Positions 28,578 to 38,050 of a stretch of 64,000 bases of DNA are shown piece by piece. A model generated the notes under the pieces. That model did not search any database. It worked only from the letters and a program-made list of their open reading frames with translations, and was not told where the DNA came from. Numbering within the stretch: the first letter of the stretch is position 1; every line of letters begins with the position of its first letter. A program made the position numbers and the translations under genes. Source of the DNA: Vibrio tetraodonis (lineage in GTDB: Bacteria; Pseudomonadota; Gammaproteobacteria; Enterobacterales; Vibrionaceae); the NCBI RefSeq assembly GCF_003350295.1, contig NZ_QLYY01000010.1, positions 1 through 64,000 of the forward strand, given 5' to 3'.

Positions 28578-29249
28578 TTAACTTACTGATAGCAAGGTTA
28601 TTGCTTGTTGGGCGGTATAGAGCCCATAAAGCAAAATGATGACAGCGCCAGATTGGCGAAGGAAATTGGATTTTTGGAGTTTGTTTGTGTGACTGACACT
28701 GATACCGATAAATAACATCGCGGGCATTGTCCCCAGACCAAATGCCACCATAATGAAGGCACCATTTAATGCACTTCCTGAAACCGCTGCCCAGGTCAAT
28801 GTAGAATAGACGAGTCCACACGGAAGCCATCCCCAGACTAAACCGAAAGGAAGAGCATAAAGAGGGGACTTTAATGGTAAGAGTGATTGACCAGCAGGGG
28901 CTATCCGTTTCCATAGCTTTTGACCCAAACGCTCGATATAGACCAAGCCGTGCCACCATTTACCTATGTAACAAGCGAGTAGAATCATGAATAGGGCTGC
29001 GATTAACCGTAACCAAGTCAGTGATTGGTTAACTTGGCTAAATTCTACGACAGTAGAAATAGCGCCGCCAACAATAGCTCCTATAACACAATAACTTATC
29101 AGTCTACCTAAATTATAAAAGATAGGGACGAATACTGAGTGTGAAGGAGAGTTGGAACTTAGCAAAGATGCAATACCACCGCACATCCCCATACAATGTC
29201 CAGCCCCAATTATACCGATTAAAAATGCGCCGAGCCAGTCAGGTGTCAT
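28578..29249 (-). CDS. SafE/CcoG-neighbour membrane protein (sulfite exporter TauE/SafE, DsbD-like)
   Basis: The 223-residue inner-membrane protein has about six helices and starts with FLIGIIGAGHCMGMCGGIASLL, the His-Cys-Met-Gly-Met-Cys motif of the cytochrome-oxidase-linked group of this family. Another landmark is GLVWGWLPCGLVYSTL. Homologues next to ccoS are thought to move copper or reducing power for cbb3 assembly. The start overlaps the ccoS stop as ATGA, so the two are coupled. The transported species is not established. Confidence 0.85.
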   Translation of the reverse strand: MTPDWLGAFLIGIIGAGHCMGMCGGIASLLSSNSPSHSVFVPIFYNLGRLISYCVIGAIVGGAISTVVEFSQVNQSLTWLRLIAALFMILLACYIGKWWHGLVYIERLGQKLWKRIAPAGQSLLPLKSPLYALPFGLVWGWLPCGLVYSTLTWAAVSGSALNGAFIMVAFGLGTMPAMLFIGISVSHTNKLQKSNFLRQSGAVIILLYGLYTAQQAITLLSVS

Positions 29250-29410
29250 TTAGGAGTGTTCTCATCTTTTTTTTCGTCTTCGAACAAAATATTATGGCCC
29301 TGACGTTCCAAATCCTCAAACTGCTCGCTCTTTACTGCCCAGATAAAAATGGCGATTGCAACACAGACTAAAACAATTGCTATCGGGATTAAGATATAAA
29401 GGCTTTCCAT
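29246..29410 (-). CDS. ccoS: cbb3 oxidase maturation protein CcoS
   Basis: This 54-residue gene encodes MESLYILIPIAIVLVCVAI and one membrane helix, followed by FIWAVKSEQFEDLERQG, the conserved CcoS tail motif. CcoS is required to insert cofactors into cbb3 oxidase. It begins 5 bp after the ccoI stop and overlaps the next gene by 4 bp. It is easily missed because of its size. Confidence 0.92.
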   Translation of the reverse strand: MESLYILIPIAIVLVCVAIAIFIWAVKSEQFEDLERQGHNILFEDEKKDENTPK

Positions 29411-29415
29411 GATTA

Positions 29416-31812
29416 CTAACCTTGTTTTTCTTTCAGCAAACGAAGAGAATTAGATACTACTATAATCGAGCTTGCAGACATACCAATGACAGCAAAATAT
29501 GGGGCAACTAAACCAGCGACGGCTAGCGGAAGGATGAGTGCGTTGTAGCCAAGTGACCAAGCTAAATTCTCGCGTATTATATTGCGTGTCTGTAACGCCA
29601 AGTCTCTGGCTGCCAATACTTTGTCTAGTTGATCGCCGAGTAGCACCATATCTGCCGATGCCTTCGCTGCATCAGTGCCCCCGCCCATAGCGACTGACAA
29701 ATGAGCGCCAGCTAAAGTTGGGGCGTCGTTAATGCCATCGCCAAGCATCATGGTAATTTCTGTTTTATCTAAGCTATTAAGATAGTTGAGTTTATCTTCT
29801 GGTTTTGCCTCAGAGACCACTTTTTTGATACCAATTTCATTGGCTGTTAGCTCGGCATTTTGATGTGAGTCTCCTGTAAGAAGAGTGACAGAGATTCCTG
29901 CTTGCTGAAAGCGGTCAATAAAGGCTTTGGATTCTGCGCGAATTGGGTCTTGATAAGTAAATGTCGCTATGTGCTCACCGTCTAGAGACATGTAAATTTG
30001 GTTAGGCTTAGTGGTGTGATGAGTGTCTAGAACAAAAGAAGCACTACCTATTTTGATTATGCTTCCATGATAGTTGCCTACTAGTCCAGATCCTATAATA
30101 TTTTCGACATCCGACACATGAATATTGGGATTTCTGTAGGTGTCGAATGCTCGTGCTATTGGATGATTTGCATGAGACTCGATTGAAGAGGCTATCTGTG
30201 AAACTTCAATTTCTGAAAGAGATGAGAAAGTTTGTATATCACTAATTACTATCTCTCCGTGGGTTAAGGTCCCAGTTTTGTCTATAACGAGATGGTTGAC
30301 CTTACATAGGGTCTCAAAAACATGACCTTTACGCAGAAGGATCCCCAGATTTCCTAATCTTGATGTTGCACATGTTAGGGCTGTAGGTGTTGCCAGTGAG
30401 AGCGCACATGGGCATGTAGCAACGAGCACAGATAACATGATCCAAAATGCATCGTTTGGCTTAGTTTGGTGCCAGTATACCCATGTACTCGCGGCTGTGA
30501 TCAGAATAACGGCGACAAAATAGCGCGCTACAATATCCGCAATTTGAGCAATTCTAGGCTTTGATAGTTGAGCTTCATCCTGAAGCCGTATAATACTGGA
30601 GATCATTGAATCTGCTTTTGTTGACGTGACTTCAAGCTCAAATGATTCTTCGCCATTCATGGTGCCCGCATAAACATAGTCATCCACATTTTTGACTACA
30701 GGAATGGACTCTCCAGTCAACATGGACTCATCAATATGTACTCGACCTAGCACTATCTTGCCATCTGATGGAATATTTTCACCGGGTAAGATACGAATAC
30801 GATCACCCACTTTGAGCGTTTTTACCGGAACTTGCTCACCATCTAACCGTGTGGCCATGGCTGGGATGAGTTTAAGCAAGTTACCACTTGCCGCTGCGGC
30901 TTTTCTCCTTGCACGCATCTCTAGGAACCGGCCAAGAAGCAGGAAAAAAGCAAACATAGAGATAGATTCGAAAAAAACTTCTCCTGACTCTGTTACAGTA
31001 GCGATAAGACTGGAGAAGTAGGCAAAAATCATAGCCAAAGATACAGGAACATCCATGCCCAGCGTTTTTCCCTGAATACTTCTCCATGCATTGATATAAA
31101 AAGGCAGTGCGGAATACAGCATCACAGGCGTAGCAAAAATTAAACTCACCCAGCGGAAGTAATTTTTGAATTCCGGTTCTAAATCCCCAAACACTTCTAG
31201 ATAAAGAGCAACAGCCAGCATCATGACTTGCATTGTTGCTAGTCCCGCAATACCGAGCCTATACAAGTACTGTTTCATCTGTTTGTGATAGGTTGCTTCT
31301 TGCTTGTCTGCCTCAAAAGGTGCAGCTTTGTACCCGAGTCTGTGTATGGCAGATAGTAATTCACTAAGTTGCGCTTGAGTTTTATCCCAAACCAAAACTG
31401 CTCTATGAGTTGTAGTATTGACCCGCATAGACACAACGCCGTTTTGTGATGCAAGTTGTTTTTCAATCAGCCATGCACATGCAGCACATGAGACACCCTC
31501 TAGTGACAATGTCACTTCTGAATCTTGCTCTTTATGGCGTACAAACTCCGATTGTACCTCTTCATTGTCGTAGTGGATTAGAGTTTGGAGTTGCTCAGGG
31601 ATTAACTCGGCTTTTTGTGCAGGAGTAGTACGATATTGGTAATAAGACACAAGGCCACTATCGAGTATCGTTTGCGCGACGCTTTCGCATCCGGGGCAGC
31701 ACATGACTCTCTTTTGGCCTAAAATTTCAACGCTGAAATTGGTATTATCTGGTACTTCTTCTCCGCAGTGGTAGCACGGAGAAGGTAAGCTGAGGTTATT
31801 TTGTGAGTTCAA
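29416..31812 (-). CDS. ccoI: Copper-transporting P-type ATPase CcoI (FixI/CopA2)
   Basis: The 798-residue protein has an N-terminal Cys-rich region (CYHCGEEV and CCPGC) and a heavy-metal-associated domain with GVSCAACAW. Eight predicted membrane helices include the metal-binding ATCPCAL. The phosphorylation site is DKTGTLTHG, and the hinge GDGINDAPTLAGA completes a P1B ATPase. It exports copper for the CuB centre of cbb3 oxidase rather than for detoxification, as shown by its place in the cco operon. It overlaps the ccoH end by 17 bp. Confidence 0.95.
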   Translation of the reverse strand: MNSQNNLSLPSPCYHCGEEVPDNTNFSVEILGQKRVMCCPGCESVAQTILDSGLVSYYQYRTTPAQKAELIPEQLQTLIHYDNEEVQSEFVRHKEQDSEVTLSLEGVSCAACAWLIEKQLASQNGVVSMRVNTTTHRAVLVWDKTQAQLSELLSAIHRLGYKAAPFEADKQEATYHKQMKQYLYRLGIAGLATMQVMMLAVALYLEVFGDLEPEFKNYFRWVSLIFATPVMLYSALPFYINAWRSIQGKTLGMDVPVSLAMIFAYFSSLIATVTESGEVFFESISMFAFFLLLGRFLEMRARRKAAAASGNLLKLIPAMATRLDGEQVPVKTLKVGDRIRILPGENIPSDGKIVLGRVHIDESMLTGESIPVVKNVDDYVYAGTMNGEESFELEVTSTKADSMISSIIRLQDEAQLSKPRIAQIADIVARYFVAVILITAASTWVYWHQTKPNDAFWIMLSVLVATCPCALSLATPTALTCATSRLGNLGILLRKGHVFETLCKVNHLVIDKTGTLTHGEIVISDIQTFSSLSEIEVSQIASSIESHANHPIARAFDTYRNPNIHVSDVENIIGSGLVGNYHGSIIKIGSASFVLDTHHTTKPNQIYMSLDGEHIATFTYQDPIRAESKAFIDRFQQAGISVTLLTGDSHQNAELTANEIGIKKVVSEAKPEDKLNYLNSLDKTEITMMLGDGINDAPTLAGAHLSVAMGGGTDAAKASADMVLLGDQLDKVLAARDLALQTRNIIRENLAWSLGYNALILPLAVAGLVAPYFAVIGMSASSIIVVSNSLRLLKEKQG

Positions 31813-32275
31813 CGTTGGCCTCAGTAGGGAAGGTCACTCGCCCTTGGATAAGCCATTGCTCATCATGGGGTGTTAATTCAATAAACCAGGGCCCTTGGAG
31901 TGACTTATCAAGTGTAAGCCTGTATTGCCCACCTGCGTCTGATGTAAGTAGTTGAGTAAAATCTCTATCGGGTAGGGTTCTATGAGCGAACAAGGCTGTT
32001 ATCGCTGGATAATGCTTGAGTTGACCTTTGTTAAAACTGATCACTACATTGTTATTTTCTGAGGATACAGTCGCGGATAGATGAAGATCTTTTGCGACAT
32101 TAATCTTTGAAATATCGATATTTATAGCTTTGCCCTTCTTATAGTAATCTTCAGTTACGAGAGACACTGAGTTGTTTGAAAAAACAATCACAGTAATGAT
32201 GGTCCAAACTACAACTGTCATTGGTAGTATAATTAAGAACCAGGGCCAAAACTGCTTATACCAAGGTTTTACCAT
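31796..32275 (-). CDS. ccoH: CcoH/FixH-family protein
   Basis: The 159-residue protein has one N-terminal membrane helix (FWPWFLIILPMTVVVWTIITVIVF). The motif VTEDYYKKGKAINIDISK is the FixH signature, and a periplasmic beta domain ends in WLIQGRVTFPT. CcoH stabilises the assembling cbb3 complex. It follows ccoP after an 82-bp gap with a hairpin. Confidence 0.92.
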   Translation of the reverse strand: MVKPWYKQFWPWFLIILPMTVVVWTIITVIVFSNNSVSLVTEDYYKKGKAINIDISKINVAKDLHLSATVSSENNNVVISFNKGQLKHYPAITALFAHRTLPDRDFTQLLTSDAGGQYRLTLDKSLQGPWFIELTPHDEQWLIQGRVTFPTEANVELTK

Positions 32276-32325
32276 AAAAAAGCTCGCACATATTTAAAGA
32301 CACTAGAGTTAATCTACAAGAAAGG

Positions 32326-32346
32326 CAGCCCCTAAAGAAGGGGCTG
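32326..32346 (-). terminator. Intercistronic hairpin after ccoP
   Basis: CAGCCCC / GGGGCTG forms a 7-bp GC stem with a 7-base loop, 11 bp after the ccoP stop on the minus strand, followed by CCTTTCTTG. It is probably a partial terminator that lowers expression of ccoHIS relative to the structural genes ccoNOQP. Confidence 0.6.
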
Positions 32347-32357
32347 TTATTGAACGT

Positions 32358-33344
32358 TTACTCTTTTCCAGAATCTGAGTTGCTCAGACTCCAAACATAA
32401 GAAGAAACAAGTTGGATTTTATCCTCGCCAAGAATGTCTTTCCAAGCAGGCATTACACCCGATCGGCCATTCATTAACGTCTCGGTTACGTCAGCGCGAG
32501 AACCTCCATACAACCAGACTTGATCGGTTAAATTTGGAGCGCCGACAGCTGGGTTACCTTTACCGTCTGTTCCATGGCAGGCAGCACAAACGACAAAGCG
32601 AGCTTTGCCTGCTTCGGCTTCTCGTGCATTGACCGAACGCCCTGATAGGCTAAGAGTATAGCTAACGACTTCTTTAACGCCTTGTTCACCCAAAGCATCT
32701 TTCCAAGCTGGCATTTGTCCTACACGGCCATGCAAAAGGGTAGTAACAATCGCTTCTGGTTCACCACCATAAAGCCAGTCGTCATCAGTTAAATTAGGAA
32801 AGCCTTTTTGACCGCGTGCATCTGAGCCATGACACTGAGAGCAGTTTTGCAAGAATAAACGCTGTCCTACTTTTAACGCCTCTGGGTCTGCTGCAATTTC
32901 AGGTACGGAGCGTAATTGCTCTCCGCCATCTACATAGGCGAGACGTTTAAATGCTTTTCCAAAGTAAGCATCAGCATCGTCTAACTCTTTGGCATATTGA
33001 ACAAGCCGTTTATCTTTCTGCGCTTCAGCAATAGATGCTTTAGATTCCTCAAGCGTTGTCACAGTTTGGTCAGAACTCTGCCAGCCGAGTAAACCCGTAA
33101 AGCTTCCCATTCCAGGGTAAAGCGCAAAGTATATCGCCGCAAATAGAAACGTACCGACAAACAAGTACGTCCACCATTTAGGTAGTGGGTTATTTAATTC
33201 ACGAATACCATCATATTCATGACCCATATCTGCGCCTTCTTCAATGCCTGTTTTGTCTTTAAGGCACCAATTCAATATCGCAGCACAGCCTACTAATGTA
33301 CCGACTGTAATGATGATTATCCAAAGACTCCAAAATGTCGTCAT
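32358..33344 (-). CDS. ccoP: cbb3 cytochrome oxidase subunit III, di-heme CcoP
   Basis: The 328-residue protein has an N-terminal membrane region with two hydrophobic stretches separated by HEYDGIRELNNPLPKWW, the FixP signature. Two c-type heme sites follow, CSQCH and CAACH. It passes electrons to CcoO and CcoN. Its start overlaps the ccoQ stop as ATGA. Confidence 0.95.
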   Translation of the reverse strand: MTTFWSLWIIIITVGTLVGCAAILNWCLKDKTGIEEGADMGHEYDGIRELNNPLPKWWTYLFVGTFLFAAIYFALYPGMGSFTGLLGWQSSDQTVTTLEESKASIAEAQKDKRLVQYAKELDDADAYFGKAFKRLAYVDGGEQLRSVPEIAADPEALKVGQRLFLQNCSQCHGSDARGQKGFPNLTDDDWLYGGEPEAIVTTLLHGRVGQMPAWKDALGEQGVKEVVSYTLSLSGRSVNAREAEAGKARFVVCAACHGTDGKGNPAVGAPNLTDQVWLYGGSRADVTETLMNGRSGVMPAWKDILGEDKIQLVSSYVWSLSNSDSGKE

Positions 33345-33517
33345 TGTTTAGTCACTCCTTGTTCTTTAGAGGGTGTTTGCTCTTCATCAGCAAAAACAAG
33401 GTTCGCAGCTTCTTCAAAACGAGCTTTACGGCTTTTACCGAACGCCCACCATACTACGCCTATAAAACATACGAACAGCACTATGGTCCAAATACCGTGA
33501 ATAGTACCTATATCCAT
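33341..33517 (-). CDS. ccoQ: cbb3 cytochrome oxidase subunit CcoQ
   Basis: This 58-residue protein has one membrane helix (GIWTIVLFVCFIGVVWWAFG) followed by a basic then acidic tail (KSRKARFEEAANLVF), the usual CcoQ pattern. It stabilises the complex. It lies between ccoO and ccoP and overlaps ccoP by 4 bp. GGGGTGAGATT precedes the ATG. Confidence 0.9.
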   Translation of the reverse strand: MDIGTIHGIWTIVLFVCFIGVVWWAFGKSRKARFEEAANLVFADEEQTPSKEQGVTKQ

Positions 33518-33532
33518 AATCTCACCCCTTGC

Positions 33533-34153
33533 TTACTTCATTGCGTGACCAAGAGACTGTAGGTAAGCAATGATGGCATCCATCTCTGTTTTACCTTCTA
33601 CATCTTTTGACGCATTTGTGATTTGTTCATCTGTATAGGGAACACCAAACTGATCACGGAAGATTTGCATCTTCTTCTGAGTGTACTTACCATCCAGTAC
33701 ATTATCAGCTAACCACGGGAATCCAGGCATATTTGATTCTGGAACCAGCTCTCGTGGGTTGATAAGGTGAACTCGATGCCATTCGTCAGAGTAGCGTCCT
33801 CCCACACGAGCTAGATCAGGCCCAGTACGTTTTGAACCCCAAAGGAATGGATGCTCCCATACACTTTCACCCGCAATAGAGTAGTGGCCGTATCGTTCAG
33901 TCTCAGATCGAAATGGGCGAACCATCTGGCTATGACATACGTTACATCCTTCGCGGATGTATATGTCCCTACCTTCAAGTTGTAGGGCAGTGTATGGACG
34001 CAAGTTCTCAACGGGTTCTGTCGTTTGTTTTTGGAAGATAAGCGGTGTTATTTCCACAAGCGCACCCAAGCTTATTGCAAAAACGATGAGGATGGCCAGA
34101 AGCCCGACATTACGTTCAACAATTTCGTGGCGATTACTAGAATTAGAACTCAT
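33533..34153 (-). CDS. ccoO: cbb3 cytochrome oxidase subunit II, mono-heme CcoO
   Basis: The 206-residue protein has an N-terminal membrane anchor ([25 protein letters not shown]), the heme c site [12 protein letters not shown] and the FixO segment [16 protein letters not shown]. Another ATG lies nine bases upstream at 34162, but AAGGAG abuts it directly and is nine bases from ATG 34153, so the shorter form ([15 protein letters not shown]) is preferred. It is translated just after ccoN. Confidence 0.95.
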   Translation of the reverse strand: MSSNSSNRHEIVERNVGLLAILIVFAISLGALVEITPLIFQKQTTEPVENLRPYTALQLEGRDIYIREGCNVCHSQMVRPFRSETERYGHYSIAGESVWEHPFLWGSKRTGPDLARVGGRYSDEWHRVHLINPRELVPESNMPGFPWLADNVLDGKYTQKKMQIFRDQFGVPYTDEQITNASKDVEGKTEMDAIIAYLQSLGHAMK

Positions 34154-34166
34154 TCTGTTCATCTCC

Positions 34167-35600
34167 TTATGCTGGGTGCGGGACAGCTTTTAAGCTATCC
34201 TTTGGTGCAGATACTGTTTTGTACGTGTTATAAGCCATGAGCAGCATCCCTGTAAGGAATATGGCGCCACCAAGGAAACGTACAAAATAGAACGGATACG
34301 ACGCTTGTACAGATTCAACAAAACTATAGGTTAGTGTTCCGTCTGAGTTAACTGCTCGCCACATCAAGCCCTGCATTACTCCCGAAATCCACATCGCAAC
34401 GATATAGAGAACAGTACCGATTGTAGCAAGCCAGAAATGTGCATTGACCATACTCACGGAGTACATACGTTCTTGACCAAATAATCGTGGAACTAGGTGG
34501 TAGACAGAACCAATGGATACCATAGCAACCCAACCAAGTGCCCCTGAGTGAACATGTCCTATCGTCCAGTCGGTGTAGTGAGATAGCGCGTTGACTGTCT
34601 TGATTGACATCATTGGGCCTTCAAAAGTGGACATGCCATAGAAAGAGAGTGAAACGATAAGGAATCTCAGTATTGGGTCATAGCGAAGCTTATGCCACGC
34701 GCCGGAAAGCGTCATGATGCCGTTTATCATACCACCCCATGAAGGAGCGAACAAAACAAGAGACATCACCATACCGATTGATTGTGTCCAGTCAGGCAAT
34801 GCGGTGTAGTGCAAATGGTGCGGACCGGCCCAGATATACAATGAAATAAGTGCCCAAAAGTGAACGATAGAAAGGCGATAAGAATAAACAGGACGTTCAG
34901 CTTGCTTGGGGACAAAATAGTACATCATGCCGAGGAAACCAGCAGTCAATAGGAAACCTACAGCGTTGTGCCCGTACCACCACTGTACCATGGCATCGAC
35001 AGCACCAGAGTATATTGAATAGGACTTAGTCAAAGAAACGGGGATAGCCATACTGTTTACGATATGAAGTACAGCGACCGTAATGATAAAGGCACCAAAG
35101 AACCAGTTAGCAACATATATATGGGATGTTTTACGTTTGACTAGCGTTCCAAAGAACACTACCGCATAAGAAACCCAGACCAAGGCTATACCAATATCAA
35201 TCGGCCACTCTAACTCGGCGTATTCTTTGCTGGTAGTCATTCCCATAGGTAGCGTTATTGCTGCTGATAGAATAACGGCTTGCCAACCCCAAAAGGTAAA
35301 GGCAACGAGAGGGCCACCAAATAGACGAGTTTGGCAGGTACGCTGAACAACATAGTAAGATGTTGCGAACAGTGCACTAGTACCAAACGCAAAAATAACC
35401 GCATTAGTATGCAGAGGACGTAAGCGACTGTACGTCAACCACGGCGTATCAAAGTTTAGCTGTGGCCAAACTAATTGAGCGGCAATCAAAACACCAACGC
35501 CCATACCGACAATGCCCCATAAAATTGTAACTAGGGTAAATTGGCGGACGACCGTATAGTTGTAGTTTTGTTCAAGCTGCTTTTCTTGGCTCATTTGCAT
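34167..35600 (-). CDS. ccoN: cbb3 cytochrome oxidase subunit I, CcoN
   Basis: The 477-residue protein has twelve predicted membrane helices. The heme and CuB histidines appear in [34 protein letters not shown] and [14 protein letters not shown]. This is the catalytic subunit of the high-affinity oxidase used at low oxygen. It is the first gene of ccoNOQP. The 250-bp upstream region holds no perfect FNR box, though cbb3 operons are usually Fnr-regulated. Confidence 0.96.
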   Translation of the reverse strand: MQMSQEKQLEQNYNYTVVRQFTLVTILWGIVGMGVGVLIAAQLVWPQLNFDTPWLTYSRLRPLHTNAVIFAFGTSALFATSYYVVQRTCQTRLFGGPLVAFTFWGWQAVILSAAITLPMGMTTSKEYAELEWPIDIGIALVWVSYAVVFFGTLVKRKTSHIYVANWFFGAFIITVAVLHIVNSMAIPVSLTKSYSIYSGAVDAMVQWWYGHNAVGFLLTAGFLGMMYYFVPKQAERPVYSYRLSIVHFWALISLYIWAGPHHLHYTALPDWTQSIGMVMSLVLFAPSWGGMINGIMTLSGAWHKLRYDPILRFLIVSLSFYGMSTFEGPMMSIKTVNALSHYTDWTIGHVHSGALGWVAMVSIGSVYHLVPRLFGQERMYSVSMVNAHFWLATIGTVLYIVAMWISGVMQGLMWRAVNSDGTLTYSFVESVQASYPFYFVRFLGGAIFLTGMLLMAYNTYKTVSAPKDSLKAVPHPA

Positions 35601-35851
35601 GCTTCCAATTTTTTAATTAACTACACTTTACTTCCAACACGACTCATGTCGTAATGCCACCCAAATCATCTAGAAAGTTACTACTAAACAACTGGTTAAA
35701 CTTCCTTGTGGATTTTGAAAAAAGTGGCATTTTCAGCCGGCAACTATACTGCATTTAGTATATCAATGACAGTGTAGTACCCTTACACTTGGTCTGGTAT
35801 TGACCTTTTATTCTAAAACTTTGAAGTTTGTTACACGGAGAAGACTACCGC

Positions 35852-36220
35852 ATGGCAGCCGAAAAACTTACCCCTGGTCGTTTTGCCCAAATTATCATCA
35901 TGTTAACCCTTTTGGTTGCAGCGTTTACATGGCGTACTTTGGACTACGACAAGCAGGATAAACTCGAGTGCAATTTAACCCCAAAGTGTACGGTTAATGT
36001 TAATGATAGTTCTCTAATTGCTTATTTAGAAGGCGCTAAGTTAATCATAATAAAACCAACAGGCGGTTGGACAATGATCAACCCTGAGCAATCACTGGGG
36101 ATAGAAGAAGACGAAACGACTTGGAAAGTTCCAATTCCTAGGAATCAAGTAATTGAATTTTATTTCAAAAACAAAAATTCGGCGGACCCATTCAAAGTGT
36201 CTTTTTTCGTTAAAAATTAA
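35852..36220 (+). CDS. Hypothetical membrane-anchored protein beside cbb3 operon
   Basis: The 122-residue protein has one N-terminal membrane helix (FAQIIIMLTLLVAAFTW) and an exported beta-rich domain with a close Cys pair (CNLTPKC). The frame opens with TTG at 35828, but ATG 35852 is more normal; the nearest GGAG is 11 bases away. I recall a conserved gene like this next to ccoN in vibrios, but no function is known. It marks the last probable core gene before the secretion cluster. Confidence 0.6.
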   Translation: MAAEKLTPGRFAQIIIMLTLLVAAFTWRTLDYDKQDKLECNLTPKCTVNVNDSSLIAYLEGAKLIIIKPTGGWTMINPEQSLGIEEDETTWKVPIPRNQVIEFYFKNKNSADPFKVSFFVKN

Positions 36221-36274
36221 AAGTAACTGGGGTGTTTTCAAAATACTCAAATGATAAATTTAGACTGAATTAAT

Positions 36275-36292
36275 CTCAGGTCCTCACCTGAT
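36275..36292. promoter_or_regulatory. 7-4-7 inverted repeat upstream of sctRSTU (copy 1 of 4)
   Basis: CTCAGGT-CCTC-ACCTGAT is an 18-bp inverted repeat 56 bp before the sctR start codon. The same element precedes three other T3SS operons at 43536, 54075 and 61556. It is probably a binding site for the SsrB-like or the AraC-like regulator of the cluster. Confidence 0.75.
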
Positions 36293-36348
36293 ATTATAAA
36301 AGTGCCTTATGTAGCAGACTCATACTCTGAGTATAAGAGGAGATACGT

Positions 36349-36999
36349 ATGGCCTTACTGGACAACCCAATTCAACTTATCGTTGTATTATTCTGTCTAT
36401 CTTTACTGCCGTTATTTGCAGTTATGGGGACATCGTTTTTAAAACTGTCAATTGTTTTCTCGATGCTGCGAAATGCGTTGGGAATCCAGCAGATCCCACC
36501 CAATATGGCAATATATGGTTTAGCTTTGATCTTAACCATGTTTACTATGGCTCCTGTTGGCTTGGCTATTCGTGACAACCTAATGGCGCATCCTATAGAT
36601 TGGAGCTCTCCTGACCTTTTCACACAAGTGTCCAGTCAGATAATCGCTCCATACCACCAATTTTTAAGCCATAACACGAGTGAAACACAAATTCAGTTTT
36701 TTTCTAAGGTAGGACATGATATTTGGCCTGAACAGTACCAAAATGAACTGTCCAAAGATTCGCTTCTTGTCATGGTACCCGCATTTACTTTAAGTCAGTT
36801 AATTGAAGCATTTAAAATTGGTTTCTTGCTATACCTGCCGTTTGTTGCCATTGACTTAATTGTCTCCAACATATTACTCGCGATGGGTATGATGATGGTA
36901 TCACCAATGACAATAGCTCTGCCGTTCAAACTACTTATTTTTATACTTATGGGCGGTTGGGATAAGCTTATTGGTCAGCTTATGGGGTCTTTCTCATGA
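36349..36999 (+). CDS. sctR: T3SS export apparatus protein SctR
   Basis: The 216-residue inner-membrane protein belongs to the SctR/FliP family. It opens with hydrophobic helices (LIVVLFCLSLLPLFAVMGTSFLKLSIVFSML split by polar residues) and the hallmark RNALGIQQIPPN. A periplasmic loop and two C-terminal helices ending SPMTIALPFKLLIFILMGGW follow. It forms the core of the export gate with SctS and SctT. It overlaps sctS by 4 bp (ATGA). AGGAG seven bases before the ATG gives a strong start. Confidence 0.95.
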   Translation: MALLDNPIQLIVVLFCLSLLPLFAVMGTSFLKLSIVFSMLRNALGIQQIPPNMAIYGLALILTMFTMAPVGLAIRDNLMAHPIDWSSPDLFTQVSSQIIAPYHQFLSHNTSETQIQFFSKVGHDIWPEQYQNELSKDSLLVMVPAFTLSQLIEAFKIGFLLYLPFVAIDLIVSNILLAMGMMMVSPMTIALPFKLLIFILMGGWDKLIGQLMGSFS

Positions 37000-37265
37000 A
37001 TGAAGCTGTTATCGTCCACTTTACCTCAGAATTACTATGGCTTGTGCTGATACTTTCTATGCCAGTTGTGTTGGTTGCATCAGTAGTAGGGATCCTGGTC
37101 AGTTTATTTCAGGCTCTTACTCAGATTCAAGACCAATCGTTACAGTTTTTGATAAAGCTCGTTGCTGTCTGTATTACCTTAGCTGTCAGTTATCATTGGA
37201 TGGGCAGCACATTGCTCAATTATGCTGGACTCGCTTTTGACCAAATTGGTTACGTAGGAGGCTAG
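36996..37265 (+). CDS. sctS: T3SS export apparatus protein SctS
   Basis: This 89-residue protein has two membrane helices around the conserved ILVSLFQALTQIQDQSLQF loop of the SctS/FliQ family. It is part of the helical R5S4T1 export gate. It overlaps sctR by 4 bp and directly abuts sctT. Confidence 0.95.
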   Translation: MNEAVIVHFTSELLWLVLILSMPVVLVASVVGILVSLFQALTQIQDQSLQFLIKLVAVCITLAVSYHWMGSTLLNYAGLAFDQIGYVGG

Positions 37266-38048
37266 ATGTCTGCCCTGAATGAATATGTACCAATCCTTGC
37301 CCTATGCATGATGCGTCCATTAGGTATGATGTTGATGCTGCCACTTTTTAAAGGCGGGGCGATGGGAAGCGGGCTTATTCGTAACGCGCTCATTTTAATG
37401 TTCGCGCTTCCTGTTATACCTATGATGCAAGCCCATCCTGCTGATTTTTCTTCCAAGCCGTTGGTTGAGCTTATTTGGGTTTATGGTGAGGAATTACTGA
37501 TAGGCCTAATTGTGGGCTTTTGTGCGGCAATCCCTTTTTGGGCAATAGATATGGCTGGTTTTGTCATTGACACTATGCGAGGCGCTTCAATGTCGACAGT
37601 GTTGAATCCACTAATGGGACTTCAATCTTCGATATTTGGTATGCTGTTTACTCAAGTTCTAGGCGTGTTATTTCTGGTGACAGGAGGGTTTAACGCCCTG
37701 CTTACTGCTCTATATCAGTCGTATTCTTCGCTCCCACCTGAGTCAGCGTTGTCATTTAATAATGACCTACTTATCTTCATTGGTCAGCAATGGCAAATGA
37801 TGTCAGACATGTGTTTAAGTTTCGCTTTGCCTGCGATGGTTGTAATGATTTTGGTCGACGTTGGTCTAGGTCTTGTTAACCGCTCAGTCGAGCAACTCAA
37901 CGTATTCTTCTTATCAATGCCTATCAAAAGTATTCTGGTCGTTTTCCTACTGCTGGTGAGTATGCATTTTGCTCTTTCTCATTATCTTGCTCAAATCAAT
38001 CAGTTTGAAGGAAAAATCTCTACTCTATTCCAGCTGATTAAGGGATAA
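37266..38048 (+). CDS. sctT: T3SS export apparatus protein SctT
   Basis: The 260-residue polytopic protein is of the SctT/FliR family. It has RPLGMMLMLPLFKGGAMG near the start and PFWAIDMAGFVIDTMRGASM in the middle; the latter is a SctT/SsaT signature. ATG follows the sctS stop without a gap. One copy caps the export gate. Confidence 0.94.
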   Translation: MSALNEYVPILALCMMRPLGMMLMLPLFKGGAMGSGLIRNALILMFALPVIPMMQAHPADFSSKPLVELIWVYGEELLIGLIVGFCAAIPFWAIDMAGFVIDTMRGASMSTVLNPLMGLQSSIFGMLFTQVLGVLFLVTGGFNALLTALYQSYSSLPPESALSFNNDLLIFIGQQWQMMSDMCLSFALPAMVVMILVDVGLGLVNRSVEQLNVFFLSMPIKSILVVFLLLVSMHFALSHYLAQINQFEGKISTLFQLIKG

Positions 38049-38050
38049 CT

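Noticed and set aside
36241..36310. Possible ExsA-type box upstream of sctR, suggested by ACCTGATA
   Set aside because: ExsA sites as I know them are not palindromic and carry an A-rich half upstream; the four sites here are inverted repeats with variable A content, and the cluster has SsrAB-type regulators.
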